From NCBI GenBank assembly GCA_947034885.2, contig OX344756.2, positions 13,574,098 to 13,638,097 of the forward strand: a stretch of DNA of 64,000 bases, read 5' to 3'. The position numbers were made by a program, and so were the translations under genes. Below are positions 1-12,515 of the stretch, in pieces; position 1 is the first letter of the stretch, and each line of letters begins with the position of its first letter. Below the pieces are notes generated by a model. It made no database searches. It was not told where the DNA came from and was given only the letters and a program-made list of their open reading frames with translations. Source of the stretch: Thuidium tamariscinum. Its lineage: Eukaryota > Streptophyta > Bryopsida > Hypnales > Thuidiaceae.

Positions 1-424
1 TCGTATGAGAAGACGCTGTATTCCTTTGACCCTTGCTCAGATCTCTCTCTGTTGCTTTAGTCACTATCGCAGCATCAGCCTGTTTTGTTCAAAACAACTA
101 GTTCATGGAATAACATCAACTACCTCACTTGAACAACGTCTATAACTTTCAATTCATTATTCATCTACCCAAGTGCAGAGGTACCTACAAACTTCTCATT
201 TGGCTGAATGAAGTACACAGAAATCCACCACTACTAACAACTTCCACTTTCAACAAATTAAAACAGTCACAACCACCATAGACTACAAACTCAATCCAAC
301 GCGAAGTAGACTGGAACTCACATCTCTACTTACCGTTATTCAAACTTCCCATTCACTAGAGATTTCCATGCTTCTTAGTACCACAGTCAAATTACATTGA
401 TCAATTACGCAAATTGGAGTTATG
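1..424. other. Flank downstream of the first gene, no gene seen
   Basis: No open frame or RNA gene is recognisable here. It lies just past the stop codon of the minus-strand gene ending at 425, so part of it is probably that gene's 3' untranslated region and terminator. Confidence 0.5.
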
Positions 425-3400
425 CTAACTCACATGAAGGGAATTCAAATGGTTCGATGTCGTATTGCTTTCAGGACCGCATGCTGGCATGGACGATGAC
501 GGACCACAGTCCAGTGTCCCGGTCTCCATTCTAGGCTTCCGGGCAGCGTTCAATTCCGCACGCAATGACTGCAGCTCTTTCTGCATTTCCAACATCAAAA
601 TTTGATCTGGATTAGCCGTCTCCTCTCCTGCATCTACCCTTACTTCCATCACAGCCATGGAATTGTCGGCATCAGTTCTATCTAGACTTCTATCATCATC
701 CTCCTCGTCCACTGAAGGGCTGCTTTGCTTCCGCATCCTCTCCCTCCTCTTCTTAGAAACACCTGCATAACCCTTCTTCCTCCGCATTTTGAATTCCACT
801 TCCTCTGGATCAGGCTCCCTCCCCAACGCCTTCTCCAAATCCTCTCGAATGCCATCTTCTCCTTTAGGACCTGTTCTGCCCGGATTCACCCTTGAAGCAT
901 TTGCGTACTTCATTCTTTGAGATAGTTCTTCTCGATGCGGGTCTTGACGAATGCGGTCTAGGCGTTTCCAAAGTTTGTCATTCATTCCGCTCGGGCAGTC
1001 ATCGCCTTCCTTCATTGATGAAAGAATGCGGGAACGACGTTGGGTGACATATTTACCTGCCAGCTTCCGTATATGACCACGATCCACTGGTGCACTATAC
1101 TCAAATGTATCTTTCAGAAATCGCCGTAGAAGTGACATATCTTCTTCGCGTTGATACCAAATATTTGTGACTGATGGATCCAACGCCGAAGTGAGTCTAT
1201 TCAGCTCTTGCTTCCACGCTCCAACTCCGAATCCATATGGCACCCCAACATGGTTTACCGTTATGTAGTGCCCCTTCAGTCCTTGCCTCTCCCGAATTCG
1301 CCTTTCGCCTTCTCTCTCCCCTTGTCTACTACACCATTCTTGACGCTTCTGTGACTCTGTCTTCACTTCTACCATGGCTTCGTAACTTTCGGGTTCCGCG
1401 CTGCTCCTTCCTGACAAAATGTCCTCACTATATTGGCGCTTCTTGCGCCCTTCCCGTCGGATGTCACGAAGCCCATCACGATGTCCTCGTACACGCCGTT
1501 GATGTCGGTCCAGAGAGCTGATTGGGGAGTCCTCTTCCATTGAATCGCCCTCGTGACATCCAGTATACCGTCTACTCCCATGACGGTGACTTTCCTTTGA
1601 TCTTCCCCTACGTTGCCGTTGAACTCGGAATCCCATGCCCCGTTCTTGTCTGCCCGCCATCTACACACATTCATGAGAATAGATTGGGCGGTTTAGGTTT
1701 GGATTAAGTACACTTAGCGTGCAGAGATTTGGTGAATCTCATGAGCTCAGCCACGTTTCAAAAAACATGTACCACGTACATGTAGACACGGATACAACAA
1801 ACCAGATAAAAAAAAATGGGTTTGGGTCACACTCACTTCCGAATAGTACTCGGATTCCTCATTGCTGTAGCGCTCCGCACCGCGTCCTCGCTTGCGTTGT
1901 CGCGAACTCTCTCCAAACCTCCGTTGGCGATCACCACCATTCTCCTCGAATTCTCGAACAAAGGAATCTGACGTTCTATTCCGCGCTGCACCATATGAAT
2001 CTGATTCTTCTGGCAATGCTGGTGACTGTGGTCGACGCCTCAGGTTCAAAGGAGGGCTCTTTGCTCTTTCCTTTCCTGATCTTTGAGTGAATACCACGTC
2101 CGCATTGACGCCTCCTCCTTCTACCGGGTTCAAGGTCCTTCCTGCTGCATCACGCCACCTTCTATGAACAAATATTTATTCTTTCTTCAAATTAATACTA
2201 CTAGTATATGATCCATACGTGAATTACAATCCTCGAAACAAATGAACTGACTCCAGATTCAAAATACACGCATACTACTCGACCACCTGCATGCCTTGTC
2301 CTTCACAATAGCATTTTTGCAAACATAATTTCCTAAATGAAGTCTTCACTTTCTTTGTGAATCATAAGATCTGGCACAGATGCTTCTTTCACGATAGCGA
2401 AAGATTCCCTCCTCCCCGTCTCCGAAGACACTTTACTCTTTTCGGGACTCCTGTTGCCTCCCTTGGCGCTTCTGTAGTCATTCGTGCTCTTCAATCCAGA
2501 TTGTTCCACCCCTTCTGATGACTGAAGCACACATGACTTTGCCCCAGTAGTGTTCTTCATCCCTCGAGGCTTCTCAATGCGCACCTGTCTAGTCGTCACC
2601 AGATTTTGTGCCGTTGGAGACATCTGCAAAACAGGTTGGTTCTTTTGACTGCCTTCACCCACCCTCTTCCGAGGTTTTTTCCACGCTTGGAATGTCTCTT
2701 TCTCCGTTGACACTCCAGTTTTCGGCATTACGACAGCCTTCACAAGACAACAACGCCAACAGAATAGGTGAATACCTACACTACAGAAACAACGGAAGCA
2801 AAAACATGGAACACTCTATTTCCTTAGCTAGGATGCAGTATTTGAAGTTGAAGTTCTCCATTAAGGACATTGTGATCTCATATGGTCTGCTTAATTGACA
2901 TATGCAAATTCAAGTACTGAAAATTAGGTGATATGCACCTGCTTCTGCTCTTGATGTGCAACGCTATTGTCTACAGCGAACTTTTTCTGTGCCTTGGCAG
3001 ATGCAACGCCTCTCTGCACATCCACAAGACACGGTCAGCGTGCACAGTGAAATGCTAAAATGACAATTATTAACTCCTACAGTCATGAACTACTTCACAC
3101 TTTGGATTCCAGTTTAGTGCTTCTGTTACATTTCGAAGGCACAATGCTAGTTCTGCCTAAAGCTATGCAGCACAGACGTGGTACTCCTCTGCTTCAATTT
3201 CTAATGTATGGGTACATTTCCTTCTATGGTTCTGTCTATGTGAACTATCTCTTTACAAATCCCAGTTCACGACATGAAGCCTAGGTGCACACGGGAATGT
3301 TTCTACTACTTGATTGTATGTGACAATGTAGGCAGAATTTGAACACTTCTGCGTTCCTCATTCACACACAAGGTAGACACTATAGAGTGCACACTTCTAC

Positions 3401-4152
3401 AAGCTCACGACTAAGGCTTCTACGATTCATATGACACATTGTGGATAGTGAGAATACACAATGTGACGACTGAGAAAAGAACTTGAAGTTCGAGAGGGAC
3501 CTCGACATACCTTGGTGCACGATTCAGATCTGCTCTTCAATTCAAGCCTTCTTCTTCTAAGACCTTCACTGCAAGCTGCAGATCTAGTTTTGGGCTTTCT
3601 AGAATGAACAATAATCGGGGGAGGTGCCTCCTCCTCCAGACCTTCAGAAATAGAAGCACTCACTGATGTCGCGCCATCCGACTGGAATATGTACTCGCAA
3701 GAACTTGGTGACTGCTCCGTCGGTACAGACCACGTCTTGTCAGAGGAACCACACCCCGTACTCTCTGACTCTTCAACGCTTCTTTCTCCTGAGTTGTTAC
3801 ATGCACTGGTGGAATGCGAACGACTCCCTCGGCGTCTTTGTCCCTCTGGACTCAGGTCCTTCAAGCCCTTTCCTTTCTCCTCAGCAGGTTGTCGTTTTTG
3901 GGTTAACTCCAACGACTGCTCTTCCAAACAAACAGTGTGTGGAAATGCAAAACTCGGTTGTACCTCATCAGTATTTGCTTTGAAATGTGCAGGTGGCAGC
4001 CATTGCGCAAACGAACAACCTCCGCCGCTGCTCTCTCCTTGTACCTGACTTGGACGTGGTGACTGCGGAAACAAACCACCCCCTCCAAGGACATTCCAGG
4101 TCTGATTTCCGCATCCTCGCAATGGCTGCGACGCTCTTGAATTACCATGCAA
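425..4152 (-). CDS. Multi-exon protein with C-terminal Ptta/En/Spm transposase-like domain
   Basis: Four minus-strand exons can be chained. About 4152-3511 ends ACCAAG|GTATGT. 2741 to ~2352 follows an AG acceptor and joins in phase 0. About 2150-1837 ends GGAA|GTGAGT. 1660-425 is the last exon, with stop at 425. The first three are rich in Ser, Arg and Glu and low in complexity. The last exon holds the only recognisable fold: VNHVGVPYG, a Leu/Arg block near DMSLLRRFLKDTFEY, then GRTGPKGE, LGREPDPEEV and RRKKG, ending in a short coiled coil. This order resembles the plant 'transposase Ptta/En/Spm' (Transposase_24-type) family, whose members are often host-like genes with no proven transposase activity. 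The join between the second and third exons rests only on matching phase, so two adjacent genes are possible. The true start was not found and may lie upstream of 4152. I infer a transposon-derived gene of unknown function. Confidence 0.55.
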
Positions 4153-5978
4153 GTTTTCATTTCCTACGGCACTGTAGCAGAGTTCAAGTCAATTTGGGCA
4201 ATGCTTTGTAAGAAAATCCTATGTCAAGAATTTACTTCACTTCAACAATTTCACTACCTCTACTGCGTTCTTAATGCACTGGTGAAACCCTACTGCAAGA
4301 AAGAGGATTCAAAAACTTCGCTCCCAAAGCTGCCTTCCACCCCGAAAAAAACGCCTACGTCGTCGATGAACTGAAACGTTCATCCACCACAAGTGCATGC
4401 CCCTGTTCCAAGACAATTTAACTTAGGTTTTCGTGCCTTCAAACTCAAAGTCTATGGCGGCCTTCTGGGGAGCTCTCCATACCCCATGCATTATCTCCCA
4501 TTCTCTAAGTCAATTTTAGAATTCAAGTTGCTGCTCGCAGTGGGTGGACTTTACTATGTAACGACAGATGACAACGGAGTTCCTCTGCCTTTCTCTCGAT
4601 AGCCGTAGGTGGACATCTATATACATAATTTGATTTCTCTGATCCCACAGATCCATACCCACATTTGTAGAGAGACCGCCAAGTTAGAAGCAATGAATTT
4701 TCAGGGTTAGAATTCTAACAACACGAATTACGGACCCCAATTACGCATCGCGACAGACTTCCAGAAGAGTTACATGGCGGATTGGTTTCAGAAGTTCCTT
4801 ACGGCGCACAAGGTCCCATTTTGTCCACGATGCGGTTTGTCATGCTTAGCAACTTCTCGAAATTCGAGAAGATTTCGGAGGTGGACGTATCCGTTGGAGG
4901 TTCCTGGTCGTCACTCTTGGTAGGCATCGGTCTCTGCTCTTCATACAAGGGTCTGTCTCCTAAACCTACTTCTGAATGTTGTATGCTTCTATAATTCTAT
5001 GGGGATTGTGGAGGGTGAGAGAGTGAGGGACTGAGGGTTTGAGGGTGGGAGCTTATGGAGAGGTGCCGCAGCATTGTACTGCATTTGTTATTGCAGACTT
5101 GAGAGGTAAGGGTCGCTGGATTGAATGTTGCTGTAGATGGCTCGATGAAAAATCGGCTACTTACTACAGGTGTCCGTGAAGAGATCCAAAGTGTCAGGAC
5201 TCTGCAATCATTTGGTTGTCCCAAAAGGGATTGCCTGTGTTAGGGAAGATGAGTGTTATGATGCGTACATTGAAGTCCGATTCGATTTTTAAGTGTTCCT
5301 CACTGGTTGTCCATTACGTAATAACTGAACTGCTTCTCTTCCTCTGCAGTGTAGTCAAAGAGCGTTTCGGCTATCCTTTCTACCTCTGATTTTACTAGTG
5401 AATGTAACAGGAGCGACAGGGAAACATCAAATCAATGAGTGTAATTGATGCGGCTGCGTTCACAGAGCTTCGAAGCAGCGCTCACCCACACATTCACAGT
5501 TCAGAGTCATAGTGGATGAATCCTTCACCAACTCCGGAGTGCATTTCTGAACAAGTAAGTAACAACTTGTGCAAATCGTGGTTGGTAGTTTAAGGTGCTT
5601 AAGATTAATTGGCTTTCTAGAGAATGTGAGTACGGAAGGACTGCAGTCCTCTTACATACGGTATATATACCGTACCATGTTTATGAATGCAAGTTCATAC
5701 TAACAGAATGCTTGTCGACGAATGTGAGGTTTAAAAAAACATGCTTCGAGTTAGCTTCCGCTGGACATCTGTAAGTAATGACGGTGCTCTTCTTTTCTGA
5801 TTTTCTGTAGTCATTTGTCGAAGGATTGTAATCCCCCTTCTTCAGACGGAAGACTACCGAACCAATTCAATTAGTAGAGCAGCTAGTGAGTTCGTGACAA
5901 TTTCATTGAATTCATTGAGAAGCTTCCATTCACGCTTCTCAATCTAGTTACTTGCGTAGGAAGTGACTGGTTCAAGCC
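4153..5978. other. Intergenic region, no secure gene
   Basis: This stretch lies between the minus-strand gene and the ORF at 5979 and probably contains upstream sequence for both. It includes a perfect 18-bp palindrome at 5657-5674. A 49-codon ATG frame at 4774-4923 contains a CPRCGLSC zinc-ligand-like motif, but nothing else supports it as a gene. Confidence 0.4.
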
Positions 5979-6404
5979 ATGAAGAACCATGGTGTGTTGA
6001 GAGCTGCACCTCTTTTCAGAAGAAAGAGACGTAGAATTCCAAGTCCAGATTCGGACAGTGACTTTGCTGACAGAGAAGAGATCCAAGGGAATGTCACGCT
6101 ACCTTCAGTGAATCCTCCACCACGAGAGAACCTTGTTGGCCCGGCCTTTGAAAGTGGACATCGTCTACCTCTGATTTTGAAGGAATCCGAGAACAAAGAA
6201 TCAGAGAAATTCCTGTCATCCGCAGCAGCCGGGAAGCAAGCTGTGGCGGATGAACTTGTTGATTGCTTTCCCCCCCAAAAAAAAGTTAGCTACAAGGCTA
6301 GATTTGAGAAGCTGCAAGCCCAAATTGAAGCCATGAATGCAAAGTGTGCCTTGGTAGAAATAGAAGTTACAATTCATGGACACGTGGGAAATTACTGTGT
6401 GTAA
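5979..6404 (+). CDS. Small nuclear-type basic/acidic protein, LRAAPL-motif family
   Basis: An ATG frame opens with an N-terminal VLRAAPLFRRKRRRI segment: a hydrophobic turn followed by a basic run that could act as a nuclear localisation signal. A Ser/Asp-rich acidic stretch (SPDSDSDFADREE) follows. The end, near FEKLQAQIEAMNAKCALVE, is predicted coiled coil. Reading probably leaves this frame at a donor-like GTAGAAAT near 6354, so the last ~15 residues may be intron. A second ORF at 30110-30526 shares the LRAAPL-x-RR opening followed by an acidic Ser/Asp patch, which argues that this is a real family and not chance. I do not recognise a function. It may be a full small gene or the first exon of a longer one. 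Confidence 0.45.
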   Translation: MKNHGVLRAAPLFRRKRRRIPSPDSDSDFADREEIQGNVTLPSVNPPPRENLVGPAFESGHRLPLILKESENKESEKFLSSAAAGKQAVADELVDCFPPQKKVSYKARFEKLQAQIEAMNAKCALVEIEVTIHGHVGNYCV

Positions 6405-6419
6405 ATGTATTGCGATTTG

Positions 6420-7437
6420 TACTAAACATGTTAAAAAAACAATATTTAACTTCCATTGTCACCGAGTTCATCCACGTCAGCATTCCCAGATTTGAAGTAG
6501 CCGAAATCAGCAAAGAAAACGAATTCTTGTTGATCCTGCTCCCGTACTGCCATGAAGTGCCGTTTTTGCATCAATCACAGTTGAAATCAACAGAGATGTG
6601 CTAGAATACAGTTGGTTAGGGCTACCATTTCTAGTAGTGTAATGCCTCCTTAGTATATGCCTAAGAGTGAATTCAATTGTAATCTACAAAGAATCATTGG
6701 TTGGTTTAGAAAATTTAAGTATTGTAAAACCTCTAATAAAACTCACTTTTTGAACTAATAAACCTCTCTTGTATAATATTAGTAACTAGTGCTATTCTAG
6801 TCCATGTATATAAAATAAAGTACTATAGTAAGTGACACTTGTGCAACGATTACTTTTTGTTTTTATTATGTGTACAATATGTTCAATGTTCTTTAATTGT
6901 ATGATACAATATGAAAAATCATTGTGACCTTATTAATGCAATGACTATGTACTTTATTCGTGCATTGACTTTCTCTAATTATAATAATCTTTCTCAAGTA
7001 TTGTGCTAAATTAGTCCCAACCTCCTAGCTTATTAGATGTTCTACTATGTTAGTTTCCGATTGGTTGAGTGGAAAGTTGCAAGGTAGTCATTGGGTAGCT
7101 TGGAGGTTGCTATGAAGGAGTTCCTACTTTTTATGGAAGCAAAAGGGACCCTTTAGCCTTGGTTAACCTATAAATGTCAATACAAATGTTTAGTGTTTGA
7201 TAGATGATATAGTACCTTTTTGTGTAGGATAGAAGTGCAACTATTCATCTTTGAAATTATGGGTAGCTAATAGGCTCATAAGAAGGTGGTTATTGGGTGT
7301 TTTTTGTAATTTCATATTGATCACTTCAAAAATTTATAGAAATTGTAATTTTGATTGGAAAATTATAATTCCATTTGGATTTGACTCATAAAATAAGTGC
7401 ACACTTAAAAAAAAATGTCCCCCTTTTGGAATTGACC
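6420..7437. other. AT-rich intergenic DNA
   Basis: This stretch is AT-rich. There is a possible continuation of the upstream gene around 6490-6540 (residues like EVAEISKENEF), but the rest shows no coding or RNA gene. It runs up to the first TTAA-bounded element. Confidence 0.4.
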
Positions 7438-8369
7438 TTAACCCCTAAAGGTCAGAGACTATGTCTTCACCAAAAACATACCAAAACTGCCATTTCTACT
7501 TCAAGCACCAAATTTTTGAAATTTTTTTTTTTTAAACACATGTAATTGTAAGATCTTGTAGTACACTTGTGTGAAAAGATGTGGAAAAAATTTCATAATT
7601 TTTCACCGTATAGATTGCAAGATATTAGCATTTGAATTGACAAAAACTCTTTTTTTGTCCCTACAAAAAAGTGGGCAGCTGCACTTCACAAGGTCATATT
7701 TCTATGGAAAAATGTCCAAAATGGTGGTGCTTCTTTGGATTCATTCTTCACCGCAAGTTGGCTATATGCTCAAAATTTTTTGCATCATTTGGAATTGTAC
7801 AACATATAGGAAAAAATTAATAAGTAGAAAGAAGTAGAGAGTGATTCAAAATACTAAATTGTTAAAATTTTATTTATAGAATAAAAGAATGTCAATCCCA
7901 ATGGTTGTAATGTTGTGACAAACAATCAACATCCAAAGTTTTAATTTTTTTTCAAAAATGTTTAAAATTGAGGAAAATAAAGGCTTTCAAGGTTTATTTT
8001 AGAGTAGAGAATCTATAACTGCCCGCAAACTAAATCTCTTTATAACTTTCATCTCATAAATCAAAATGGAGTGACTCAAAGCTTTCTACATATATGTACA
8101 TCTTAAAAACCAATTTCAAATTTTTAATTTTGAAAAAAAAGTTTTTATAAGAAATTTTTGGGCTGCCCACCGACCAATGAAAACTACATATCATGCAATA
8201 ACTTTTGACCATGTAGTCAAAAGTTATGAAAATTGTCAGGCCTTAAAGCTACTCCTTGGGCACATGTTGTGTGAAAATTTCAATGAAAAAAAATAAAAAC
8301 TGCATCTGTAGTGAGCTGCCTAAAATTGCTATGTTGCCAAAAAACGCAGTTTGGTCCTTTAAGGGTTAA
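7438..8369. mobile_element. TTAA-bounded non-autonomous DNA element, copy A
   Basis: The element starts TTAACCCCTAAAGG and ends CCTTTAAGGGTTAA, so the ends are inverted repeats with TTAA outermost. A second copy at 9232-10181 has the same ends and aligns along its whole length, including the blocks GGGCAGCTGCACTTCACAAG and GGAATTGTACAACATATAGG. Duplication of TTAA with ends beginning CCC is the behaviour of the piggyBac superfamily. No transposase is encoded, and the frame at 7571-7837 is not conserved as protein between the copies. I infer a non-autonomous element mobilised in trans. The superfamily is tentative because only about 14 bp of terminus is available. Confidence 0.7.
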
Positions 8370-9231
8370 GATAGTAAGAGAGGGTTGCTATTATGTGAGC
8401 TTAAAAGTATAAGCTCATCAACCTAAAAGACTATACACCTATGATATAAGTGTCTATATTATAGTAACTTTCTATGTTAATAGCGCATATGTGCTATAAA
8501 TACCTATATTTTAGGTATTTATGTTATAAACACCTTCAATGGTTGCATGATATCTACTTATATATATGGTATAGGCTCATGTGCTCACACTTTTATGCTC
8601 ACATACTAGCACCATTGTTCCAATAAACGGGTTTGGATTTTTGTAGACCAATGATTAAAAATGATTGATTTCCAGAATCACAAGTTTGCCTTTTTATCCT
8701 AGATGGATGGGCTAGTCTTTATTAGATGTTTTTTCAAGGTTCTAGGAGACTGTTTTGGGACTATTCTCTAAAATTGTTTCCTATATAGTGATTATAGTCT
8801 ACCAACTACTACTAGTCAAAAATTTTGAATTCCTCCCCAAAACTAATTAAATTTTTTCCCCCACAAAGTATAAGAGAAATGAAAATTGATTGAAAATTTT
8901 ATTTTTCTTTCAAAATTTCAAAATTAATTAATAAATATTATTTGATGTGGCAATCTCTCAGCCTCATCAAATCGCTTACATGGTGGAGTTCTCAAAGTTT
9001 CCAATGTGTTCTTACAATCTAAAAACCCATGCTCTTCACCCAAACATCTAATGCCGTGGAACTCATCCTTTACACAAAAGTGTGAATCATCTACTATAAA
9101 AAGTTCAAAAATATTCATTAGACACCCCTTTGTGTACAAAATTCCAAGGATGAACAATTACATTTTAATCTTACATCTAAAAATTCTTTGTCATCCATTG
9201 AACATTTAGTGTTTGCAGCAACATTACCGGA
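8370..9231. other. AT-rich spacer between the two TTAA elements
   Basis: No gene is supported. The segment has several short inverted repeats, for example TAAATACC...GGTATTTA near 8497-8522, and AT-rich runs. Confidence 0.4.
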
Positions 9232-10181
9232 TTAACCCCTAAAGGTTTTTGACTATGTTTTCACCAAAAATGCTCCAAAACTGCCATTTCCAATACAAGT
9301 GCAATTTTTTTTAAATACATTTTTGACTCATGTAACCGTAGGATCTTGTAGTAAGGTGGTTTGTGAACATGTGGAAAAAATTTCAGAAATTTTCACCGTG
9401 TAGATTGCAAGATATAAGCATTTGAATTGACAAAAATTATTTTTTTATCCTTGCAAAAATCCGGGCAGCTGCACTTCACAAGGTCACATTTGTGTGAAAA
9501 AAAATTCAAAATGGTGGTTACTCTTTGAATTCATATTTCAATGCAAGTTGGCTACATTCTCAAAAAATTTCAAACCATTTGGAATTGTACAACATATAGG
9601 AAAAAATTAGTAAGTAGAAAGAAGTAAAAAATGAGCCAAAATACTAAATTGTGAACATTTTATTCATGGAATTGAAAATTTTCAATCCCAATGGTTAAAA
9701 TGTTGCAATAAACAATCTACACCTTCTGTTTTTATTTTTTTCCAAAAATATGAAAAATTGAATTAAATGAAGAATTTCAAACTTTTTTTGTACTGTAGAG
9801 ATTTTGTAACTGGCTGCAAACTACCCCAAACTCAAAATCTTCATAACTTTTGACTCATTGATTGGAATGGATTGATTCAAAGCTTCACATGTTTGTATAA
9901 ACCTAAAGAACCAATTTGAAATTTCACTTTTAAGAAAAAAGTTGTTTTGAAGAAGTTTTTTCAGTTGCCCGGGCTGCCTACTAAGTAAAGAAAACAACAT
10001 ATCCTGCCATAACTTTTTAACCGTGAAGTCAAAAGTTATGAAAATTGTCGGGCCTTAAAGCTACTCCTCGGGCACACATTGTATCAAAATTTCAAAGAAA
10101 AAAAATAAAAACTCCATCCATAGTGAGCTGCCCAAAAAATTTATAATCTCAAAAAATGATGTTCAGAGCTTTAGGGGTTAA
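9232..10181. mobile_element. TTAA-bounded non-autonomous DNA element, copy B
   Basis: This copy starts TTAACCCCTAAAGG and ends GCTTTAGGGGTTAA. At 950 bp it is similar in length to copy A (932 bp), and it runs in the same orientation. The two copies differ by many scattered substitutions and small indels, so the insertions are not recent. The 3' terminus here (CTTTAGGGG) matches the 5' terminus better than copy A does (CTTTAAGGG), so copy B probably preserves the original end. No protein is encoded. Confidence 0.7.
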
Positions 10182-12515
10182 CAATGTTATGTCAACAACC
10201 CAAGTGAGTCTAGTCAGCACCCACTTGAATTCCACAGATGACGTGACATCCCTCTGACCACCCAAAATTCCAAGAAGCATACCCCCCCCTAAACTAGAAT
10301 TACGGCCCTCTTAAGTCTCCACAGGAACCGGATCTTCTGGGAAACTCCCCCCATTGGCCTAATTTCAGTTTCCTTCCATTCCACCACGTGCCCAAAAATC
10401 TGAATCCAAACCTCAACCCCTCTTCTGTCCGCCCACCAAGGGCGGCTTCCCCTTCGCTAGACCCGTCCACAATCTGACGTGTCATAGTGCCTGCCACGAC
10501 AGCCCCCCAAAGCAACGGTGGTAGCAGCTCAACTGAAAAGTGCAACCCAATGAAGGAGTCCCAGAGAGAGAGTCCCAGACGGAGTCCCAGAAGGTATCTC
10601 TCCGCTTTTCCCTTTCCCTGTCGCCTAGCACCTCTTTAACTTATACTCCGTAGTTCCGCTAAAGTTCAGTTCCTTTGCTGCAGTGCCCATCAACGTCGTT
10701 GCTTCATTATTCGAAAGGTGCTCTCAGTCTGTCACGATTGCCTGAGTGTTCCTCTGGCGGAACCTCAGAACTGGTGGTTGCATGAGCTGGGTTTAATGTC
10801 GCTGCATGCATGTGAGAAAGAATATTTCATGTCTTGAGATCTTCAGTATACCCTTGATTTGTTATGCCTTATCTTTGGATCTCAAATGGAATTGAGACTC
10901 TTGGTTACCCATGTGAAATTCTTGGGGCTTTGGATGTTGTGGGTTTGTGGCGTTGAGTTTTTGGTGGGTGTTGGTGCTGTTGAGATCAGTCTTGGTGCCC
11001 GTCTTGGGGATTCTTGGTGTTTGGGGTGGTGTGTTTGGATTCCGTTAGTACTAGTGATGGGGAGCATTTGCCTTTGCGATAAACTAATTTTTTAATGTTG
11101 TGAAGATTTTGAATGTGGTTTTTAATGTTTTTGCTGATTTTCAGGTTGAGTTCATGCGCGTCAACAACCGCATTGAGAATTGTTGTGTCTTTTTGTGTTT
11201 AGGTGTGTATGTCTTTGATGTCTTGGTGTGTGTGTTGCTGCTACGTACACGTGTTGGGGATCCTTGGTAATTTGGGGGTTGGTTCATGTATTATTTGTGG
11301 TACTGAGCATTTGCATTCGTGTTGAACACAATTGTAGTAAAGTTTTTTTAATGGATTTGTGATGTTAAGGTGATTTTCAGGTATAGTCCAGGTTTATCAT
11401 TGAAACTTGTTTGTGTCTTCGATATTGTGAGGTGTGTTGCTACTACAAGTCTTGGGGATTCTTGGTTCTGGGGGTGGCGGGTTTTATTTTGTGTTTGAGA
11501 ACATATGTGTGTTGGAGATCAGTTTCGTTCGCGATGAGCCCAGTAGTAATAGAGATTGCCAATGTTTGCGCGATGGTTTTCTGATTCAGGTTAAGTTTCT
11601 TGTCGCAGAGTCACATTCAAAAATTTTCAGTTTTCAGTTTTCTCTGCGTTGTCGTGGCTATTGATGCTACTCGTGCTGAAAGTCGATCTTAGGGGTTCTT
11701 GATGGTTCTTGGGGCAGTGTCTGTACTTGTGTTAGGGCCATGCCATATCTACTGACGCTAATCTGGTGCTTCTAGTGCCCAAGGTCTAACGTCCAGTGAT
11801 GCATTTTTTGACGTGGCCATTTAGCAAGGGGAATTGGGTAGGGTGTGCATGTTTTGTTAGGTAGATAGTGTAAGTGCAGTGCAGATGGATGTGCATGGTC
11901 ATAGATGCACGGCGTGAGGTTTTGGTTGTCAAATCGTCGACTAAACCTCATATTTGTAGAGATTGCGGGGAGCATGGTTATATTTCACAATTTGTCCTCT
12001 GACGTTATGGTGTCTTTTTTTCAACACCTTGGATTGGACATAAATGCGCAATATAGAATCGTTGAGGTTATGTCCAGTAACATTAAAGTACGACCTTGTT
12101 CAGTACCAGTCTGATTATGATGGACGTAAAAAGACGTAGAAAGCTTGTCATACCCGTACCTCAATAAAATCTCGTTTCACTAGAGGTGGCAAGCATGGAT
12201 TGGATACATCGGATCTGGAGAGCATGGTTGTAACTTATCATAAAATGTTTTCCCTTTTGTCTTATCGACGTCCTTCTTTCTAGACCCTGCATTAAGTATG
12301 TTTGAAACAATGTTCGGGTACTGGAGATGATCACTTTGAGAGTCTGACGATTAAAGGTTTGTGATTTTCGGTACAGGAGTCGTCTACATGGGGTAGCTAG
12401 CGAGGAGTTTTCTTCCTGGATCAGAGTGGTGATCCAATTTGCAAGCGGGATAAAAGAGAAAGAGCAACCGTGACTTTAGCTTCCAGGGTTCCAGGGTTTA
12501 GGGTTCAGGGTGAAG
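10182..12515 (+). promoter_or_regulatory. Upstream and probable 5' leader region of the PQ-loop gene
   Basis: No conserved coding frame is visible. A pyrimidine- and GAGTCCCAGA-rich tract at 10555-10640 looks like a transcript leader. The sequence from there to the ATG at 12516 is T/G-rich with many GT and AG sites, as expected of a leader containing introns. The ATG is preceded by repeats of the type CCAGGGTTTAGGGTTCAGGG. No TATA box was singled out. Confidence 0.35.

Noticed and set aside
1237-2090. Plus-strand open frames over 1.2-2.1 kb
   Set aside because: They are antisense to the spliced minus-strand exons, which have composition, splice sites and family motifs in their favour.
4774-4923. 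49-codon ATG frame with a CPRCGLSC motif
   Set aside because: It is short, has no flanking splice or family support, and one zinc-like motif can arise by chance.
7571-7837. ORF inside TTAA element A
   Set aside because: The same region in element B does not keep the frame, so it is not a conserved protein.
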